Of a stretch of 17,475 bases of DNA, positions 1-6,996 are shown in pieces. Numbering within the stretch: the first letter of the stretch is position 1; each line of letters opens with the position of its first letter. Both the position numbers and the translations under genes were made by a program. Source of the DNA: an uncultured Oscillospiraceae bacterium (lineage in GTDB: Bacteria; Bacillota; Clostridia; Oscillospirales; Acutalibacteraceae); contig URCA01000053.1 in NCBI GenBank assembly GCA_900546265.1, positions 1-17,475 on the forward strand, given 5' to 3'. Below the pieces are notes generated by a model that was not told the DNA's origin, ran no database searches, and worked only from the letters and a program-made list of their open reading frames with translations.

Positions 1-9
1 TATAAGGTG

Positions 10-38
10 TGTTTGCGAGGCACATGTCCTCGCAAACA
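10..38. repeat. Strong hairpin at the window edge
   Basis: An 11-bp perfect inverted repeat, TGTTTGCGAGG at 10-20 and its complement at 28-38, encloses a 7-nt loop. No T-tract follows on the plus strand within 20 nt. On the minus strand the sequence runs off the window after CACCTTATA, so it could be part of a terminator for gatB or belong to a neighbouring element. Function is unresolved. Confidence 0.45.
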
Positions 39-105
39 CCGATCGGTAACCCGCCCCCGCTTTTTTCGTTTTCCGAACGGCGGATTCCCCTTTTTTGACA
101 GCCTG

Positions 106-137
106 AAGCGGCGCAGAGTGCTTCTGCGCCGCTTTTT
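106..137 (+). terminator. Intrinsic terminator, plus strand
   Basis: A 12-bp perfect stem, AAGCGGCGCAGA at 106-117 with its complement at 123-134, has a 5-nt loop and is followed by TTTTT (133-137) and a further T-rich run. The T-tract lies on the plus-strand side only, so it should end a gene located left of the window that converges on gatB. The rest of 1-170 holds no supported gene. Confidence 0.8.
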
Positions 138-170
138 GGTTTTTGTTATAAGACAACGCCGGGCGGGGCG

Positions 171-1592
171 TCACCCCCGGGCGATGATGTCCTTGAGCAG
201 CCGTTCGGCGGTTTGCGCGTCGGCGGCGCCGCGGGTGGCTTTCATCACGCCGCCCAGCAGGGCTTTCAGGGCCTTTTCCTTGCCGCCCAGGTAATCGGCC
301 ACCGCGCCGGGATTGGCGGCCGCCACCTCCTCGCACAGGGCGCGCAGGGCCCCCTCGTCCACGCCGGCCATGTCCTCCTCAGTGAGCAGCTCGCCCACCG
401 GCTTGCCGGTGTCCAGCATCTTTTCCAGGGTGGATTTGGCCAGGTTCATCTTCAGCTTGCCGCTGTCGATAAGGGCCACCAGCTCCCGCAGATAGGCGGC
501 GGGAACGGACACCTCGCAGGCCTCCTTGTCCGCGTCGGTGACCAGACGGCGGAAAATCTGGCCAAGGATGAAGTTGGCCGCCGTCTTGGGGGTGACCCCC
601 TGCGCGGCCTCCTCGAAGTATTCCGCCACCTTCCGGTATTTGACCAGCAGGCCCGCGTCGGCGGCGGGGATGCCCCACTCGCCCGTATACCGGGCATAGC
701 GGCTGTCGGGCAGCTCGGGCAGGGCGGCGCGTATGCTCTCGATTTCCTCCGGCGCGGTGGCGATGGTGACCAAATCCGGCTCCCGGAAATACCGGTAGTC
801 GTTGGCGTCCTCTTTGCCCCGCATGCTTTCGGTGACATCCCGCGCGTCGTCGTACCGACGGGTCTCCTGCACCACCTCTTCCCCGCTTTCCAGCAGGTCG
901 ATCTGCCGCTCCACCTCGTAGGCCACGGCCTTCTCGATGAAGGTGAAGGAGTTCATGTTCTTGATTTCGGTGCGGGTGCCCAGCTTCTCCTCCCCGGCGG
1001 GGCGGACGGACACGTTGACGTCGCAGCGCATGGATCCCTCCTGCATCCGGCAGTCGGAAATCCCGATGTATTTCATCATCAGCTGAAGCTTTTCAAGGTA
1101 TTCCCGGATTTCCTCAACACTGCGGATGTCCGGCTCGGTGACGATTTCGATCAGCGGCACGCCGCCCCGGTTGTAATCGACAAAGGTGTCCCCCCGGGTG
1201 TGCACCAGCTTGCCCGCATCCTCCTCGATGTGGATGCGGGTGATGCGGATTTTCTTGCCAGAGGCCAGCTCCACATACCCGTGCTCGCACAGGGGCTTGT
1301 CAAACTGGGAAATCTGGTAGGCCTTGGGCAGGTCGGGATACACGTAGTTTTTCCGATCCATTTTGGAAATGGGGTTGATGGTGCAGTGGGTGACCAGGCC
1401 GGCCATGATGGCGTACCGCACGGCCTGGCGGTTCAGCTTGGGCAGGGTGCCGGGCAGGCCGATGCAGATGGGGCAGCAGTGGGTGTTGGGCTCGCTGCCG
1501 AAGGCGGTGGTGCACCCGCAGAAAATCTTGGTGGCGGTGGACAGCTCGATATGGGTTTCCAGGCCCCCGACCATTTCATATTGCCGGCTCAC
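171..1592 (-). CDS. gatB: Asp-tRNA(Asn)/Glu-tRNA(Gln) amidotransferase subunit B
   Basis: GatB binds the mischarged Asp-tRNA(Asn) or Glu-tRNA(Gln), phosphorylates the side-chain carboxylate with ATP and passes it to ammonia delivered from GatA. The 473-aa product is full length for the family. The N-terminus carries the GLETHIEL motif. A zinc-type cysteine set follows at C25, C27, C40 and C43 (FCGC and CCPIC). The RIHIEEDAGKL segment contributes the metal-binding glutamate known in the family, and EIKNMNSF and the C-terminal tRNA-contacting helical domain are also present. The start is GTG at 1592-1590, overlapping the gatA stop as GTGA. An AAGGAGG-type ribosome binding site lies about 9 nt upstream inside gatA, so the two genes are translationally coupled. 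It is the last gene of the gatCAB group. No clear minus-strand terminator was found between it and the window edge. Confidence 0.97.
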   Translation of the reverse strand: MSRQYEMVGGLETHIELSTATKIFCGCTTAFGSEPNTHCCPICIGLPGTLPKLNRQAVRYAIMAGLVTHCTINPISKMDRKNYVYPDLPKAYQISQFDKPLCEHGYVELASGKKIRITRIHIEEDAGKLVHTRGDTFVDYNRGGVPLIEIVTEPDIRSVEEIREYLEKLQLMMKYIGISDCRMQEGSMRCDVNVSVRPAGEEKLGTRTEIKNMNSFTFIEKAVAYEVERQIDLLESGEEVVQETRRYDDARDVTESMRGKEDANDYRYFREPDLVTIATAPEEIESIRAALPELPDSRYARYTGEWGIPAADAGLLVKYRKVAEYFEEAAQGVTPKTAANFILGQIFRRLVTDADKEACEVSVPAAYLRELVALIDSGKLKMNLAKSTLEKMLDTGKPVGELLTEEDMAGVDEGALRALCEEVAAANPGAVADYLGGKEKALKALLGGVMKATRGAADAQTAERLLKDIIARG

Positions 1593-3061
1593 AGGGCGAC
1601 CCCTCCTTCCACGGCGGACAGGATCGGCCCCGCCGCCTGCTCGTACTGATAGGCGGCGCGCAGGATTTTCCCTTCCTCAAAGCGGCCGCCGATAAGCTGC
1701 ATACCGATGGGCAGGCCGGCGGCGTCCATGCCGCAGGGCAGGGAGACGGCGGGCAGGCCCGCGATGTTCACCGGCACGGTGCAGATGTCTGTCAGATAGG
1801 TTTCCACCGGATCCTGGGCCGCCTGGTTCTCGGGGAAGGCGGTCATGGGCACGGTGGGGGCGAGTATCACGTCGCAGGAGGCGAACGCCCGCTCGAACGC
1901 GGCCACGATGGCCCCCCGCAGGTTCTGCGCCTTCTTGTAATACGCGTCGTAGTAGCCGGAGCTGAGCACATAGGTGCCCAGCAGGATGCGGCGCTTGACC
2001 TCGTCTCCGAAGCCCTCGCTGCGGGTTTTGCAGATCATATCGTTCACATCGTCATAATGGGGGGCGCGGCGGCCGTATCGGATGCCGTCGTACCGCCCCA
2101 GGTTGGAGGACGCCTCGGCGCACGCCAGGATGTAATACACCGGCAGGGCGAACTTCAGCTCGGGCAGGTCGAACCAGACGATCTCGGCGCCCAGGGACTC
2201 GTAGGTTTTCACCGCCGCTTCCACGGCGGCCTGCACCTCGGGGCGCAGACCCTCCATGTATTCCCGGGCCATGCCGATCTTCATCCCCCGAATATCCTGC
2301 TCCAAGCCGTCGCAGGCCGGGGCGTTCACCCGGCCCCGGGAGGTGGAATCCATGGGATCGTAAATGGAGATCGCGTCGTACACGGCGGCCGCGTCGGCCA
2401 CCGATGAGGCGATGGGGCCGATTTGGTCGAAGCTGGAGGCGTAGGCAATGAGGCCGTAGCGGGAAACCGCGCCGTAGGTGGGCTTGAGACCGACAAGGCC
2501 GCAGAAGCTGGCCGGCTGACGGATGGATCCACCCGTGTCGGATCCCAGGCCGTAGGCCGCCAGGCGGCCGCCCACGGCGGAGGCCACGCCGCCCGAACTT
2601 CCCCCAGCCACGTGGGCGGGGTTGTGCGGGTTCTTCGCCCCGCCGAAGCAAGAGGTCTCGCAGGAGGAACCCATGGCGAACTCGTCCATATTGGTCTTGC
2701 CGAGCAGGACGGCGTTCTGCTCCTTGAGCAGCTTCCAGACAGTGGCGTCATAGATGGGAGTATACCCCTCCAGGATCCTCGAGCAGCAGGTGGTGGGGAT
2801 GCCGGAGGTGGAGATGTTGTCCTTGAGGGTCATGGGGATGCCCTCCAGGGGGGCCAGAGCCTCGCCTCGGGCGATTTTTTCATCCACCCGGCGGGCGGTC
2901 TCCAGAGCCGTGTCCTCCGTGACGCGGACATAGGCGTTGAGTCGTCCATTGTCCCGCGCGATGGCGTCGAGATAGGCTTGGGTCAGCTCGGCGCAGGAAA
3001 CCGCCTTGGTGGTCAGCTTGTCCCGCAGGGCGCGGATGCCGCTTATTTTCTTGTCGCTCAT
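1589..3061 (-). CDS. gatA: Asp-tRNA(Asn)/Glu-tRNA(Gln) amidotransferase subunit A
   Basis: GatA is the glutaminase subunit of the cytoplasmic GatCAB complex and releases ammonia from glutamine for the amidation done in GatB. The 490-aa protein belongs to the amidase signature family and keeps the Ser-cisSer-Lys triad: K80 in TLKDNI, S155 in AGGSSGG and S179 in SDTGGSIRQPA, matching the spacing known for Staphylococcus GatA. The start ATG at 3061 has a strong AAGGAGG site 4-5 nt upstream, and this site overlaps the gatC stop codon (TAAGGAGG). The gap to gatC is 12 bp, and the end overlaps the gatB start by 4 bp. The length is normal, with no frameshift or missing motif. Confidence 0.98.
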   Translation of the reverse strand: MSDKKISGIRALRDKLTTKAVSCAELTQAYLDAIARDNGRLNAYVRVTEDTALETARRVDEKIARGEALAPLEGIPMTLKDNISTSGIPTTCCSRILEGYTPIYDATVWKLLKEQNAVLLGKTNMDEFAMGSSCETSCFGGAKNPHNPAHVAGGSSGGVASAVGGRLAAYGLGSDTGGSIRQPASFCGLVGLKPTYGAVSRYGLIAYASSFDQIGPIASSVADAAAVYDAISIYDPMDSTSRGRVNAPACDGLEQDIRGMKIGMAREYMEGLRPEVQAAVEAAVKTYESLGAEIVWFDLPELKFALPVYYILACAEASSNLGRYDGIRYGRRAPHYDDVNDMICKTRSEGFGDEVKRRILLGTYVLSSGYYDAYYKKAQNLRGAIVAAFERAFASCDVILAPTVPMTAFPENQAAQDPVETYLTDICTVPVNIAGLPAVSLPCGMDAAGLPIGMQLIGGRFEEGKILRAAYQYEQAAGPILSAVEGGVAL

Positions 3062-3073
3062 ACCGCCGCCTCC

Positions 3074-3352
3074 TTACTGCCGCTTGCGCACGGGGAAGAA
3101 GCCGTCTTCCCCGCCGTCCACGTTCTTGAGAATCTCGTCCCGGGGATAGGAGGGAACCACCTCGTCCTCACGGAACGCATTCTGCAGATTGTTAATATTG
3201 TCGAACTCGCCGGCGGCGGCTCCCGCCGCGTTGATGGTGTCGGCAAAAGCGATGATCTCGCCCATGGCGGCGGTCAGGCCGTCCAGCTCCTCCTCGGTAA
3301 CGGACAGCTTGGACAGCTTGGCGATTTTCAGGATCTCTTCGCGGGTGACCAT
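3074..3352 (-). CDS. gatC: Asp-tRNA(Asn)/Glu-tRNA(Gln) amidotransferase subunit C
   Basis: GatC is the small belt-like subunit that wraps around and stabilises GatA and GatB. The 92-aa product has the family layout: an N-terminal helix with EILKIAKLSKLSVTEEEL, then NAFREDEV around residues 57-65, and a C-terminal GFFPVRK end that packs in the complex. The ATG at 3352 has AGAGGAAGGG a few bases upstream. It is the first gene of gatC-gatA-gatB and lies 91 bp downstream of aspS, beyond the aspS terminator. Expression therefore needs read-through or the weak promoter described at 3374-3402. Confidence 0.95.
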   Translation of the reverse strand: MVTREEILKIAKLSKLSVTEEELDGLTAAMGEIIAFADTINAAGAAAGEFDNINNLQNAFREDEVVPSYPRDEILKNVDGGEDGFFPVRKRQ

Positions 3353-3373
3353 TGGGATCCCTTCCTCTCTGGA

Positions 3374-3402
3374 ATAAAATGGTGGTTCGTCGCTCCGGTC
3401 AA
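3374..3402 (-). promoter_or_regulatory. Possible gatCAB promoter overlapping the aspS terminator tail
   Basis: On the minus strand a TTGACC hexamer (3402-3397) is separated by 17 bp from TTTTAT (3379-3374). The -35 is 5/6 but the -10 is only 4/6. The predicted start, near 3367, would fall inside the gatC ribosome binding site, which weakens the call. The TTGACC begins in the T-run that follows the aspS terminator hairpin. Confidence 0.25.
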
Positions 3403-3438
3403 AAAGCGAACGCGGGCCTGACGCATCGCGTCAGGCCC
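3401..3438 (-). terminator. aspS intrinsic terminator
   Basis: An 11-bp perfect stem (3414-3424 paired with 3428-3438, loop of 3 nt) starts 6 bp after the aspS stop. Reading down the minus strand it is followed by CGCGTTCGC and then TTTTT. The T-run is offset by about 8 nt from the stem, so termination may be partial, which would allow read-through into gatCAB. Confidence 0.6.
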
Positions 3439-3443
3439 CCTGA

Positions 3444-5192
3444 TCAGCGGATCTTGATGTGCACGTCCCGCAGCTGCTGCTCGGTGACCTCGCAGGGGGC
3501 GCCCAGAAGCAGATCCTGGGCGTTGGAGTTCATCGGGAAGGCGATGACCTCCCGGATACTCTCCTCCCCGGTCAGGAGCATCAGCATCCGGTCAATGCCG
3601 GGGGCCATGCCCGCGTGGGGCGGCGCGCCGTACTTAAATGCGTTATACAAAGCGGAGAATTTCTGCTGCAAATCGCTTTCGGTATATCCTGCCAGAGCGA
3701 ACGCTTTGACCATCACGTCCAAATCGTGGTTGCGCACCGCGCCGGAGGACAGCTCCACGCCGTTGCACACAATGTCGTACTGGTAGGCGAGGATATCCAG
3801 GGGATCCATCGTCTCCAGGGCCTGCAGCCCGCCCTGGGGCATGGAGAAGGGGTTGTGGGTGAAGATGAGCTGTCCGCTCTCCTCGTCCCGCTCGTACATG
3901 GGGAAGTCCACCACAAAGCACAGCTCGTACCGGTTCTCGTCGATGAGATCCATCCGGCGGGCCACCTCGGTGCGGATTTGGCCGGCGAGGCGGGGGGCCA
4001 GCTCCTTGGAGTCGGCGATGAAGTAGAGCACGCAGCCGGGCTCGAGGCCCGCACGGCGGATCAGCTCCTGCCGATCGTCGGCGGTAAGGAATTTATCGAT
4101 GGGGCCCTGGAAGCTCATGTCGTCCGTGACCTTGACGTAGCCCAGGCCCTTCATGCCGATATCGGTGGCGAATTTCAGCATGTTTTCGAAAAAGCTCTTG
4201 GAGCGGGAGGCGCAGCCGGGCACGTTGATGGCCCGCACCGTCTTGCCCCGGAAGGGAGCAAAATCGGTGGAAACAAACAGGTCGCTGATGTCAATAATCT
4301 CCAGGGGATTGCGGAGATCCGGCTTATCGGTGCCGTATTTGAGCATGCACTCGGCATAGGGGATCCGCTTGAAGGGGGCGGGGGACACCGGCTTGTCCGA
4401 AAAGGTGGAAAACACGTCGTACAGCACGTCCTCGGCCACGCGGAACACGTCCTCCTGGGTGGCGAAGGCCATTTCGAAATCCAGCTGGTAGAACTCGCCG
4501 GGGGAGCGGTCGGCCCGGGCGTCCTCGTCCCGGAAGCAGGGGGCCACCTGGAAATACTTATCGAAGCCAGACACCATCAGCAGCTGCTTGAAAATCTGGG
4601 GCGCCTGGGGCAGGGCGTAAAACTTGCCGTGGAACTTGCGGCTGGGGATGAGGTAATCCCGGGCCCCCTCGGGAGAGGAGGCGGAGAGGATGGGGGTCTG
4701 CAGCTCAAGGAAGCCCATCTCGGTCATCTTGCGGCGCAGGTGGGAAATGACCTGCGAACGCAGCACGATGTTATCGTGAACCTTGCGGTTGCGCAAATCG
4801 AGGAAGCGGTATTTCAGCCGCACCTCCTCCTTGGTCTCGGTGGAGGCGGGGATTTCGAAGGGCAGAGGCTCCCGCACCCGGCCCAGGACGGTCAGGGACG
4901 CGGCCTTGACCTCCACGGTGCCGGTGGCGATTTTATCGTTATAGGTTTCCTCGCTGCGTTTAACCACCGGGCCGGAAACGGTGACGGCGCATTCCCGCGT
5001 CACCCCGTGCAGCAGCGCCTCGTCGTAGACCACGACCTGCACCACGCCGTAGTGATCCCGCAGATCCAGAAACTGCACCCCGCCGTGGTCGCGGATATTC
5101 TCCACCCAGCCGGCCACCCGCACCTCCGAACCGATTACGCTTTCGTCGATGCCCGCGCAGGTATGCGTGCGGTACTGGTTTTCAAACATCAT
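3444..5192 (-). CDS. aspS: Aspartyl-tRNA synthetase, probably non-discriminating (Asp/Asn)
   Basis: This class II synthetase attaches aspartate to tRNA in the cytoplasm. The 582-aa product has the bacterial-type order: an N-terminal OB-fold anticodon domain (about 1-110), a catalytic core with SSPEGARDYL, motif 2 FRDEDARADRSPGEF (about 220-234), a GAD-type insertion, and motif 3 PGIDRMLMLL near the end. H36 in IRDHGGVQF sits where, from memory of Pseudomonas work, a His marks non-discriminating AspRS and a Leu the discriminating type. The gatCAB genes directly downstream fit that reading: Asn-tRNA would be made by transamidation. Motif 2 has the SPGEFYQLD form familiar from alphaproteobacterial enzymes, not the QPEFTQID form of Bacillus. 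ATG at 5192 is followed by a second ATG. The Shine-Dalgarno is modest (AAAGGA about 13 nt away, or GAGTGAG closer). Confidence 0.97.
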   Translation of the reverse strand: MMFENQYRTHTCAGIDESVIGSEVRVAGWVENIRDHGGVQFLDLRDHYGVVQVVVYDEALLHGVTRECAVTVSGPVVKRSEETYNDKIATGTVEVKAASLTVLGRVREPLPFEIPASTETKEEVRLKYRFLDLRNRKVHDNIVLRSQVISHLRRKMTEMGFLELQTPILSASSPEGARDYLIPSRKFHGKFYALPQAPQIFKQLLMVSGFDKYFQVAPCFRDEDARADRSPGEFYQLDFEMAFATQEDVFRVAEDVLYDVFSTFSDKPVSPAPFKRIPYAECMLKYGTDKPDLRNPLEIIDISDLFVSTDFAPFRGKTVRAINVPGCASRSKSFFENMLKFATDIGMKGLGYVKVTDDMSFQGPIDKFLTADDRQELIRRAGLEPGCVLYFIADSKELAPRLAGQIRTEVARRMDLIDENRYELCFVVDFPMYERDEESGQLIFTHNPFSMPQGGLQALETMDPLDILAYQYDIVCNGVELSSGAVRNHDLDVMVKAFALAGYTESDLQQKFSALYNAFKYGAPPHAGMAPGIDRMLMLLTGEESIREVIAFPMNSNAQDLLLGAPCEVTEQQLRDVHIKIR

Positions 5193-5199
5193 GGCTCAC

Positions 5200-5328
5200 T
5201 CTCAATCCTTTTCGCCGGGAAAACCCCGTTTCATTACGTAAGCGGAGGCAGCGCTCCGCGGCCTTTCTTAAGGAAGCATCCTTAAACCATCTTTTACTAT
5301 GCCCCAAAACGAGGCAAATTGCAAGCAA
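5200..5328 (-). promoter_or_regulatory. Structured aspS 5' leader (no T-box)
   Basis: The predicted leader of about 135 nt contains four local hairpins, read on the minus strand. They are GCCTC/GGGGC with a GTTTT loop (5315-5301), TTAAGGA/TCCTTAA with a TGCT loop (5285-5268), GCGGAG/CTCCGC with a 6-nt loop (5259-5242), and CGGG/CCCG (5228-5216). No AGGGTGG T-box core and no T-tract are present. It may control aspS translation or mRNA stability, but no known riboswitch class was recognised. Confidence 0.4.
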
Positions 5329-5334
5329 TGATAA

Positions 5335-5363
5335 ATTATACCATAAGGTTTTTCCCTTTTCAA
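5335..5363 (-). promoter_or_regulatory. aspS promoter
   Basis: On the minus strand TTGAAA (5363-5358) lies 17 bp from a consensus TATAAT (5340-5335), with TGG just before the -10 as an extended element. The predicted transcription start is near 5328. The remaining part of the 327-bp gap between aspS and the next gene (5364-5443) shows no gene. Confidence 0.85.
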
Positions 5364-5443
5364 CCAGGAAAGGGGGCGAATTTTCCCGCCTTCCGCCTTT
5401 TTTCGTCTGCGGGCGGCGGTTTCACGGAAGTTGCGCGTGCATC

Positions 5444-5472
5444 TTGACTGGGCGAGCAAACAAGGGCATAAT
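5444..5472 (+). promoter_or_regulatory. Promoter of the 5520-6191 membrane-protein gene
   Basis: TTGACT (5444-5449) and CATAAT (5467-5472) are separated by 17 bp, which gives a predicted start near 5479 and a leader of about 40 nt. It is divergent from the aspS promoter, with about 80 bp between the two -35 boxes. Confidence 0.8.
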
Positions 5473-5519
5473 AGGAGACAGACAACATCGCCGCCTTTGC
5501 GGAGAAAGGATGCCCTGCC

Positions 5520-6191
5520 ATGCCGAAAAAAGCGCCGCGGTTTCAACTGGCCAACCGGGTGGTAATCTTGACCTTCTTCCTGTCCGCCCTCATCGTGGGG
5601 TTCTATCAGCTGACCACCCGAGGGATCGGGGTGGCGTGGATGGGGTTCATCGCCGTGCTGTACCTGCTCATCCCGCCCCTGTACCGGCGGATTTTCCACC
5701 TCAAGCCCACCTATCTCATTGATATGGTGCTGATGATTTTCATCCTGCTGGCCTTCAACCTGGGGGTGGCCCTGCGGCTGTACGGCAGCATTCCATGGTA
5801 CGACAACGCTGTTCACGGCCTGAGCGGGGCGGTGTTCGCCCTCATCGGGCTGTGCGTGTTCTATGTGCTCGAGGAGGACAAGGGCCACGGGCCGGGGCAC
5901 AACCGGCGCACGGCGGTGGGGTTCTCCTTCTGCTTCGCCATGATGACCGCGCCCGTCTGGGAGCTCATCGAGTACGCCGGCTTCTTGTTCTTCGGCCATG
6001 ACGCCCAGGATATCGCGAACGGGGTAAAGGACAGCATGGAGGACATGTTTTTCTGCCTGGTGGGGGCCATGATCCTGTGCGTGCTGATGGCCATCCACCT
6101 GCGGGGCCGGCACAAGCTCTTCCTGTTCGCCCCGTCGGACGAGTTTTATCGCATCAACTTCGGACAGAAAAAAGAAGAGAAAACCGTGTGA
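5520..6191 (+). CDS. Six-helix integral membrane protein, DUF2238/YjdF-like
   Basis: The 223-aa product has about six hydrophobic segments (roughly 12-31, 38-55, 65-88, 98-117, 132-158 and 177-194), a basic N-terminus and a charged C-terminal tail, and should sit in the cytoplasmic membrane. Polar residues cluster at helix ends: YDNAVHGLSG (D95, H99), PVWELIEYAG (E148, E151) and KDSMEDMFF (D171, E174, D175). This His/acid pattern resembles the DUF2238/YjdF family, whose function is unknown to me; a metal or ion role is only a guess. The ATG at 5520 has AAGGA 9 nt upstream. It is a single gene with its own promoter and terminator, divergent from aspS. The family assignment is from pattern memory and is moderately sure; the membrane topology is clear. 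Confidence 0.85.
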   Translation: MPKKAPRFQLANRVVILTFFLSALIVGFYQLTTRGIGVAWMGFIAVLYLLIPPLYRRIFHLKPTYLIDMVLMIFILLAFNLGVALRLYGSIPWYDNAVHGLSGAVFALIGLCVFYVLEEDKGHGPGHNRRTAVGFSFCFAMMTAPVWELIEYAGFLFFGHDAQDIANGVKDSMEDMFFCLVGAMILCVLMAIHLRGRHKLFLFAPSDEFYRINFGQKKEEKTV

Positions 6192-6226
6192 AAAAGCGGC
6201 CCTCCGGTCTGGATGGGCCGCTTTTT
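6191..6226. terminator. Intrinsic terminator after the membrane-protein gene
   Basis: A 12-bp stem, AAAAAGCGGCCC at 6191-6202 with its complement at 6215-6226, begins at the last base of the stop codon. Its right arm ends in TTTTT. The A-tract on the left arm means it could also work on the minus strand. Confidence 0.85.
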
Positions 6227-6285
6227 ATGTCAACAGGACGGGGCAGCGGGCGTGCAGGGTGCCGCGTTCTCGCTCGTTCGGTTCC

Positions 6286-6393
6286 CGGGATGCGATGCTC
6301 CATGGCCTCCGTTGTCTGATCTATGCCTCCAGCATCCCGTTGCCCGGCAGGTTTGACAAGCAAGCACTTGCGAGACACCAGACTACCTGCCGG
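6286..6393. repeat. Pair of adjacent inverted repeats, possible structured element
   Basis: Two inverted repeats lie side by side. CGGGATGC at 6286-6293 pairs with 6332-6339 across a 38-nt loop. CCGGCAGGT at 6344-6352 pairs with 6385-6393 across a 32-nt loop that itself contains the small palindrome GCAAGCACTTGC (6360-6371). No T-tract follows and no RNA family was recognised. It could be a structured RNA, a regulatory site or a decayed repeat. Otherwise the 6227-6434 gap shows no supported gene. Confidence 0.35.
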
Positions 6394-6434
6394 TAACCGC
6401 GTTGTGATAATGCCTCACAAATCCGAACAAAAGT

Positions 6435-6463
6435 TTGATTTTTGAAACGCGGATGTGTATACT
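6435..6463 (+). promoter_or_regulatory. Promoter of the SLOG-family gene
   Basis: TTGATT (6435-6440) and TATACT (6458-6463) are 17 bp apart. The predicted start near 6470 leaves a short leader containing GGGGGAG ahead of the ATG at 6494. Confidence 0.75.
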
Positions 6464-6493
6464 AGGAGCATCTGACAGGGGGAGAGTGAGGCT

Positions 6494-6985
6494 ATGACGG
6501 AGGATCTGCGCGCGAAAACCTGCTGCTTCACCGGGCATCGGCGCATCCCGGAGGAGGCGCTGCCGCGGCTGGAGAGGCGGCTGAATGAAGAGCTGGAGGC
6601 GCTGGCGGCACGGGGCGTCATCTATTTCGGCGCGGGAGGCGCTCTGGGCTTCGACACCCTGGCCGCCGAGGCTGTGATCCGGCTTCAGCGGACGCGCCCG
6701 CAGGTGAAGCTGATTCTCGTGCTTCCCAGTCCCGACCAAACCCGAGGCTGGTCCTCCGGCAATGTCCGGCGGTACGAGGCTATCCGGGCGCGGGCCAATA
6801 AGGTGATGTATGTGGCCTCGACCTACGGTCCAGGGTGCCTGTTTGAGCGCAATCGGCGGCTGGTGGACGGCAGCGGAATCTGCCTGTGTTATCTCACCGC
6901 CGAAACGGGCGGCACCGCCTACACCGTCCGTTATGCCCGAAAACAGGGATTGCCGGTGATCAATCTGGCGGAAACAGAGCGATAA
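6494..6985 (+). CDS. SLOG-family protein (DUF1273/YpsA-like)
   Basis: The 163-aa soluble protein has the Rossmann-like SLOG fold (the SMF/DprA-LOG superfamily), whose members bind nucleotides or nucleotide-derived ligands. Visible motifs are CCFTGHR at 10-16, a glycine-rich GAGGALGFDTLAAE at 46-59 (ligand loop), LFERNRRLVDGS at 116-127 and GGTAYTVRYA at 139-148. YpsA of Bacillus, a relative, has been linked to cell division, but this protein's ligand and role are unknown. The start ATG at 6494 follows a GGGGGAG site by about 10 nt. It is a monocistronic gene with its own promoter and ends at a bidirectional terminator. There is no phage or competence context around it. Confidence 0.85.
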   Translation: MTEDLRAKTCCFTGHRRIPEEALPRLERRLNEELEALAARGVIYFGAGGALGFDTLAAEAVIRLQRTRPQVKLILVLPSPDQTRGWSSGNVRRYEAIRARANKVMYVASTYGPGCLFERNRRLVDGSGICLCYLTAETGGTAYTVRYARKQGLPVINLAETER

Positions 6986-6996
6986 CGGCTATATGG

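Noticed and set aside
3459..5285. 608-codon plus-strand open frame opposite aspS
   Set aside because: It is antisense to a clear synthetase gene and its product is low-complexity, rich in Gly, His, Leu and Val, typical of GC-rich shadow frames.
5193..5328. T-box riboswitch for aspS
   Set aside because: No AGGGTGG-type core and no terminator/antiterminator pair.
5268..6113. 281-codon minus-strand frame opposite the membrane-protein gene
   Set aside because: His/Gln/Pro-rich shadow; the plus strand has clear membrane helices, promoter and ribosome binding site.
6227..6434. 6S RNA, SRP RNA or degenerate tRNA
   Set aside because: No SRP GGAAGCAG-type loop, no cloverleaf and no long rod with central bubble could be built.
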